Of a stretch of 64,000 nt of DNA, positions 59,460 through 64,000 are shown piece by piece. Under the pieces are notes generated by a model, which worked only from the letters and a program-made list of their open reading frames with translations, was not told the origin of the DNA and made no database searches. Position 1 is the first letter of the stretch. The number at the start of each line of letters is the position of its first letter. This stretch comes from Ipomoea triloba (Eukaryota; Streptophyta; Magnoliopsida; Solanales; Convolvulaceae), in the NCBI RefSeq assembly GCF_003576645.1, contig NC_044920.1:3262452-3326451 (forward strand). Reading direction: 5' to 3'. A program made the position numbers and the translations under genes.

Positions 59460-60374
59460 ATAGGTTTTTCAATTTGCTTTTTTTTTTTTTTTTTTTTTTT
59501 CAAAGTTAAATTGTCTAATGACATATGCATGTCTTCAACTAAACAATTAAGATAATTTTATTAGTGCCCATAAGATTTTAAGAATGACAAACTAAAACAC
59601 TTTCTCATGAGTTTTATATTAATACTCCCTCCATCCTATTTTATGTGTCTGGTTCAGTTAACGCGACTTGACTGAAATTATTTTCAATTCAATTTTTCAT
59701 AATATTAAGATACAAAATTTATATATTTAGAACTACACTAAAAGTACTATTAAACACAAAAAATCAAATTTAAAAACAAGTAAAATAAATAAAGAAGAAA
59801 TAGTTGGTTTGGCCAATGAATAGTAAGTAGGACAGATAAAATGAGACAGAGAATAATTAAATTCACAATGACTCTAGGACCCATTAAGTGGAATATAATG
59901 ATCAGTGCATGGTGTCTACAAGGAGCTACATCCATGAGAGGGTAAAACTCTCACACCGCGACTGTCAGAGTTTAATCATGTATCTTTGCCCAAATTCTAT
60001 CACTTAGAAACCAACTACTTAAACTACCCGTGCTGGATAATAAAAAAAAAATAAAAAATCTAAACTAAAGTCAAAGGTCATTCAATCTGCACACCTATAT
60101 GTTTTTCTGTAGATATATTTTATCAAGCAATATCGACTTTTTATTTAACCCATATATCATGAATAATAATAACCTGGTGAGGGAGCAAAGCCCACATATG
60201 GTTTTAATTAATTTTTAAATTTTTTTTATTCTTTATCATGAATTGTGAATTGTGACAACATACAAACGTCAAAGCCGTTGCCAAAGTTCTCAATGTGAAT
60301 ATTGCATGTGAGCCCACTTGACATCAATATATTGTGGGCAGTTGCAATATTACGCTATTGCCTAATAAACTTTG
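59460..60374. other. Intergenic DNA upstream of copy B
   Basis: Oligo-T at 59,479-59,500. 59,640-59,890 resembles a degraded AT-rich MITE ('ctccctccatcctatttta'). No gene is recognised. Confidence 0.4.
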
Positions 60375-60384
60375 GGTAACTTTT

Positions 60385-61287
60385 GGGTGAGACTATCTCA
60401 AGGGTCTCAATCTGTGAGACGGATAAGATCTTTGAATAATGAATTCTATTTTTTTTTATTAATGAATCGGATCTTTGACTTCATTAATCAATGATGCGAC
60501 CTGTCCCACGAATTTAGATATGTGAAACAGTCTCACACAAATTTTTGTCATTAACTTTTGAATAATGCTACTCACTCCTTCATAACTTTTCTTCCAATAC
60601 TCTTCTTCATAATTTTTCTTCCAATACTCTTCTTTTAAATGATATTTTTTAATTGAACAATTGACCTTATTAATCAATGATCCGATCCGTCTCACGGATT
60701 GAGATCTGTGAGACGATCTCACACAAGTTGGCAAATTATGTCGTGGACCCAGGTCCACCTTGCAAGGTGGACCTGGGTCCAATACGACGTCGTTTCACTA
60801 TTTAAAAAAAAAATTACTAAACATATAACCCTGAAATGTGTGAATGTGGAGGTTTCAAATTGTGAATATGGAGTATAGAATTTGTGAATGTAGAGTTATG
60901 AATGTGTGAATCTGTAGTAGAGTTAACAGAGTTCTAGCAACTTATAGCCCTGTAATGTGTGAATGTGGAGTTCCAAGTTGTGAACATGGAGTATAGGGCC
61001 TGTGAATATAGAGTTTTGAATGTGTGAATGCATAACAGTGGTAATATAGTTACTAAACAAATAGTCCTGTAATGTGTGAATGTGGAGTTTTTAAATTGTG
61101 AATATGGAGTATAAGGTCTGTGAATGTAGAGTTTGTGTTCTATTGCGATGAGGAGCCGTTAACGTCGTTAATTTTTTTATTTTCTTTTTAAAAAAAATTG
61201 TGAAACAGCATCGTATTTGACCCAGGTCCACCTTGCAAGGTGGACCTGAGTCCACGGCATAACAACTGACACAAATTTTTGCCATTA
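60385..61287. mobile_element. MULE-type elements of the 27,011 family, duplicated and interrupted
   Basis: 'gtgagac..tctca' ends like those at 27,011-27,465 occur near 60,390, 60,405, 60,520 and 60,705. The 9-mer TAACTTTTG lies beside the left end (about 60,376), after the first right end (about 60,551) and after the second right end (about 61,288). 'TTAACTTTTGAATAATGCTA' follows both right ends, so the locus contains a duplicated right end. A palindrome-ended element (60,727-61,268) interrupts the second copy. Confidence 0.6.
60727..61268. mobile_element. Palindrome-ended element with minisatellite core (P2)
   Basis: 542 bp. A perfect 36-bp palindrome at 60,745-60,780 (half-site GGACCCAGGTCCACCTTG) and an almost perfect one at the right end (about 61,218-61,253). 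Inverted outer ends GTTGGCAAATTATG and CATAACAACTG. The core has 'tgtgaatgtagagt' and 'tgtgaatgtggagt' repeats. ACACAA flanks it at 60,721-60,726 and 61,269-61,274, and the uninterrupted sibling sequence near 60,535 reads cacacaaat, supporting a 5-6-bp target duplication. Confidence 0.75.
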
Positions 61288-61319
61288 ACTTTTGAATAAT
61301 GCTACTTGGTTGTAACTTT

Positions 61320-63393
61320 TAGGTACACGCAAATACCCGGAGTATTCCGGGGTTATCGATCCACAGGGAATGGTTGGTCAAGCACTAACTCGGATTGATT
61401 CTTGTGAAGCTAGTTCGACAATAACATGGTTATAACAACAAAACTAAATAACAAAAATAAAAACAACAAATGAAGAGAGATATATTAGATGCAACATATG
61501 TAAGGATATGGATCGGGTCAATATCTATCATGTGTCAAACAAATGTAGAAAAGAAGTTTTATCCCTTGTGAATGGAGGAAATGCACTAAAGTCCCCGGTG
61601 CCACTCTCGTGATCTACCCGAGTGTGCCAAACCGCAAGTTATCTACTCTCGTAGTCTACAAGCGAGGCTCGTTTTAAAGATCCTAAGCAAATCAACATTC
61701 CCAAACCCAAGTTAATCCTACAAGTTGTGAGGGGGTAGCCTAAACTAACCTCTAGATTCCAACACGCTGTCACCAGTGAAGGAACCGTTTTGGCTAACTT
61801 CTAAATTCCAACCCGCTATCGCCAGTGAAGGAACCGAAGATTAGCCGAGAAATCCCCCTACAATTTATCAAGCTCTCGCATTGTATAAATCATAGGTGTG
61901 GCAAGAGTGTTCTAGTCATGCCCGATTCTCACCGTGACACAACAACAAACAAGCATGTAATTGGATCCAATAATCACACACTTTTAATAACAAGTCTTGC
62001 ACACAACAACTCATAGAAGCTAAACTAACAATTCATAATAAATAAGAACAAACAACAATCTAGACATAAACACAATCTATAATCCAAATAAATTAAGAAC
62101 AAGCATCTAGATACAAGATTAATTCAAGATAAGTAAAGGAAAAGAGGGAAAGAAATTCTCATCGCTTTCTCCTCGGTCCAACGGTTGAAGCTCCTAATCT
62201 TGCATCATCTCTCTTCTTATTACAAAATAAATCCTAATCTACTCCTACACTACTAAACAATCCTCACTTGGAGGTCTACATTTTGAAAGGAGTAGAAAAG
62301 GATTAAAGAGAGAAAAGGGACTAATCTAATATGAAAATTGGATGTTGAAGAATGAAGAAATGAGGGGTATTTATAGTTGGGTAAAGGCAGGGGCAAAACT
62401 GGAAATTTGCACTGCTGAAATTTTTGGCCTGGGCAGGATTCTCGACGCGTCGAGAGACATTCTCGACGCGTCGAGAGACATTCTCGACGCGTCGAGAATG
62501 AATTCCTCGCACAAAAATGATGATGGCCGAAAGCATGCTGCAGTCCACCATCCTGATTTTATGCCATGTTTTCTTCTTGCTTTTGCTTTATGCTTTTTGA
62601 CTCCACTTTTCACCCCATGATTCCCTCTTCTTTTTGTCTTCATCACAAACCATCCACCAACACCACTTCATATGCCACTTTTGGCCTAACAAACAATTAA
62701 GTGGCAATTAATTATACATATACACAACAAGATTAATAATGTCACATCCCTAATATTAATAAAATGCTCAATTTATCAATTCTTCATCAACTTATGTTAA
62801 ATTGCAATTATTTATCTCAATGAAAGATAATCAATATTATTATGAACATAATACTAATATTTAGTGATAGAAATGAATTTAAATATGGAGTAAAAATATG
62901 ATCAAATATGCACTTATCAACTCCCCCACACTTAAACCTTTGCTTGTCCTCAAGCAAACACTAAGAATAAATTGCAAATCAAAGCATTGAAATTGTTTAA
63001 ATTCCCTCCTTGCACCACCTATCAAACCACAAGTCTAACTTGTTACAACTCAACATGTTTCAAGAATCACCTTTGATTGGCATACAAGTTCCATTCTCAA
63101 GCCAATAACCGAGCACCTTTGACATTTAAGTGTTTGTGAAACTAGTGTGCACATGCTAAGTTGAGTTTATGCAAAAGTGGTGGTGTCCTTCATACTCTTA
63201 CTAAATCAATACTAAGATTGCATGCAAAGATCATGTAGGACTTTAGGTTTAAACAAAGAAGGGTAAGGAAATCAAAAGAAAGAAAATTCACATTTATTCA
63301 CAAATATGATTTAGAAGAGATAAAATTTTTAGGAGCATTTTACAAATGAGAACAAAGCAACATTTCTACAGAAGGGGCTAAAATAAAAATACA

Positions 63394-63428
<35 letters not shown>

Positions 63429-64000
63429 CGTATTTTTTTTTTCTTTTTTTTTTTTCATTTTCTATTTTTTTTCTTCTTTTTCGAAATTTTTGACAAGAAT
63501 AGCTCACGGGAGTAATAAGCATTCTAGTTTATTGAATAGCTCAAGGGAGTAATAAGCTATTCCAATTGTCATTGAAGGCAACCCCAAACATAAATATTTA
63601 CAAAATAAATGTTGCAAATAAAATTCAATGCTCCATATTAAATCTCTTCAACAAAGAATTATGAATAAATGATAAATTCTCTCAAGGGTGAAGGGAAAAC
63701 ATTTTTGGTTATGGCTAAGGGTTAAATGACAAGGTTAGGACTCAATTACCTTAATCTTCCTATTAATGCATATGAGGAATATTAGGATAATTAAGAACAA
63801 AAGAAAATAAATACAACGGGGTTTAACAAAAATTCAAAAGGCTCAACGGGGGTAACAATGGTAACATATATAACGGGTAGGTTTGAAGGCTCGGGCTAAC
63901 AAAAATGGCCTAAATCATTTCTAAGCATGCAATCATTAGACTTCACATAGAGAGTATTATGACAAGGTATAGCAATTAAACCAACACCGGTATCTCACAT
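61320..64000. mobile_element. LTR-retrotransposon non-coding DNA, probably Ty3/gypsy
   Basis: No coding domain. 'cgcaaatacccggagtattc' followed by 'ggttatcgatccacagggaa' (61,326-61,370) and 'caactcccccacacttaaac' with 'gcttgtcctcaagcaaac' (62,928-62,960) are phrases I associate with LTRs or flanking untranslated DNA of plant Tat/Ogre-like gypsy elements. That is recollection only. A long oligo-T tract lies at 63,399-63,470. The element runs past the window edge, so no LTR pair could be tested. Confidence 0.4.
62439..62501. repeat. Three 21-bp units with the palindrome TCTCGACGCGTCGAGA
   Basis: Units TTCTCGACGCGTCGAGAGACA start at 62,439, 62,460 and 62,481, the last diverging at its end. Each holds a 16-bp perfect palindrome centred on ACGCGT, with several CpGs in AT-rich DNA. 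Confidence 0.85.

Noticed and set aside
63340..63522. Lys-rich 60-codon frame
   Set aside because: It is a translation of the long oligo-T tract on the opposite strand.

Overview
This is a stretch of nuclear DNA from a flowering plant, most likely a eudicot. The genes have GT-AG introns, the intergenic DNA is very AT-rich and packed with small transposons, and the proteins read as ordinary dicot families. Some repeat families (tRNA-derived SINEs, 'GTGGACC' palindrome elements) remind me of Convolvulaceae such as Ipomoea, but that is recollection and not shown by the sequence.

Layout: (1) 1-4.4 kb: repeats, a decayed replication-protein-A-like fragment, and minisatellites. (2) 4.4-6.1 kb: a complete cytosolic ribosomal protein S15a (uS8) gene with a telo box and site II promoter elements. 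Its 3' flank, including a tiny acidic reading frame, recurs at 12.07-13.27 kb. (3) 14.4-15.4 kb: an intronless, GC-rich E2 ubiquitin-conjugating-enzyme gene of the PHO2/UBC24-like type. (4) 17.9-22.1 kb: a young Ty1/copia retrotransposon on the minus strand with two identical 148-bp LTRs, carrying two in-frame stops and a reverse-transcriptase deletion. A LINE 3' end follows. (5) 23.5-25.9 kb: decayed non-coding LTR-retrotransposon DNA. (6) 28.2-34.6 kb: the complete eight-coding-exon gene for the E1 subunit of mitochondrial 2-oxoglutarate dehydrogenase. (7) 34.9-43.2 kb: MITEs, a SINE with a 16-bp target duplication, an organelle-derived tRNA-Pro relic and AT-rich DNA. (8) 43.3-59.4 kb: two paralogous seven-exon WAT1-like (nodulin MtN21/EamA) transporter genes, both on the minus strand. 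Between them lie a divergent intronless NAC-like gene and a scrambled partial copy of the 2-oxoglutarate dehydrogenase gene. (9) 59.4-64 kb: MULE-type and palindrome-type elements, then non-coding LTR-retrotransposon DNA.

The genes do not form a pathway; the window is a gene-sparse neighbourhood of housekeeping genes (ribosome, TCA cycle), one E2, one NAC-like factor and a duplicated transporter pair. The most unusual material is repetitive. One family of elements has 36-bp palindromes at its ends and a minisatellite core. Four inverted-repeat elements have exact 9-bp target duplications, which points to Mutator-type transposition. Several MITEs with TA-rich 3-bp target duplications look Harbinger-type; one lies against the NAC gene's apparent TATA box. 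I found no CRISPR array and no prokaryotic system. Exon limits come from reading splice sites and conserved protein frames by eye; all summed coding lengths are exact multiples of three.
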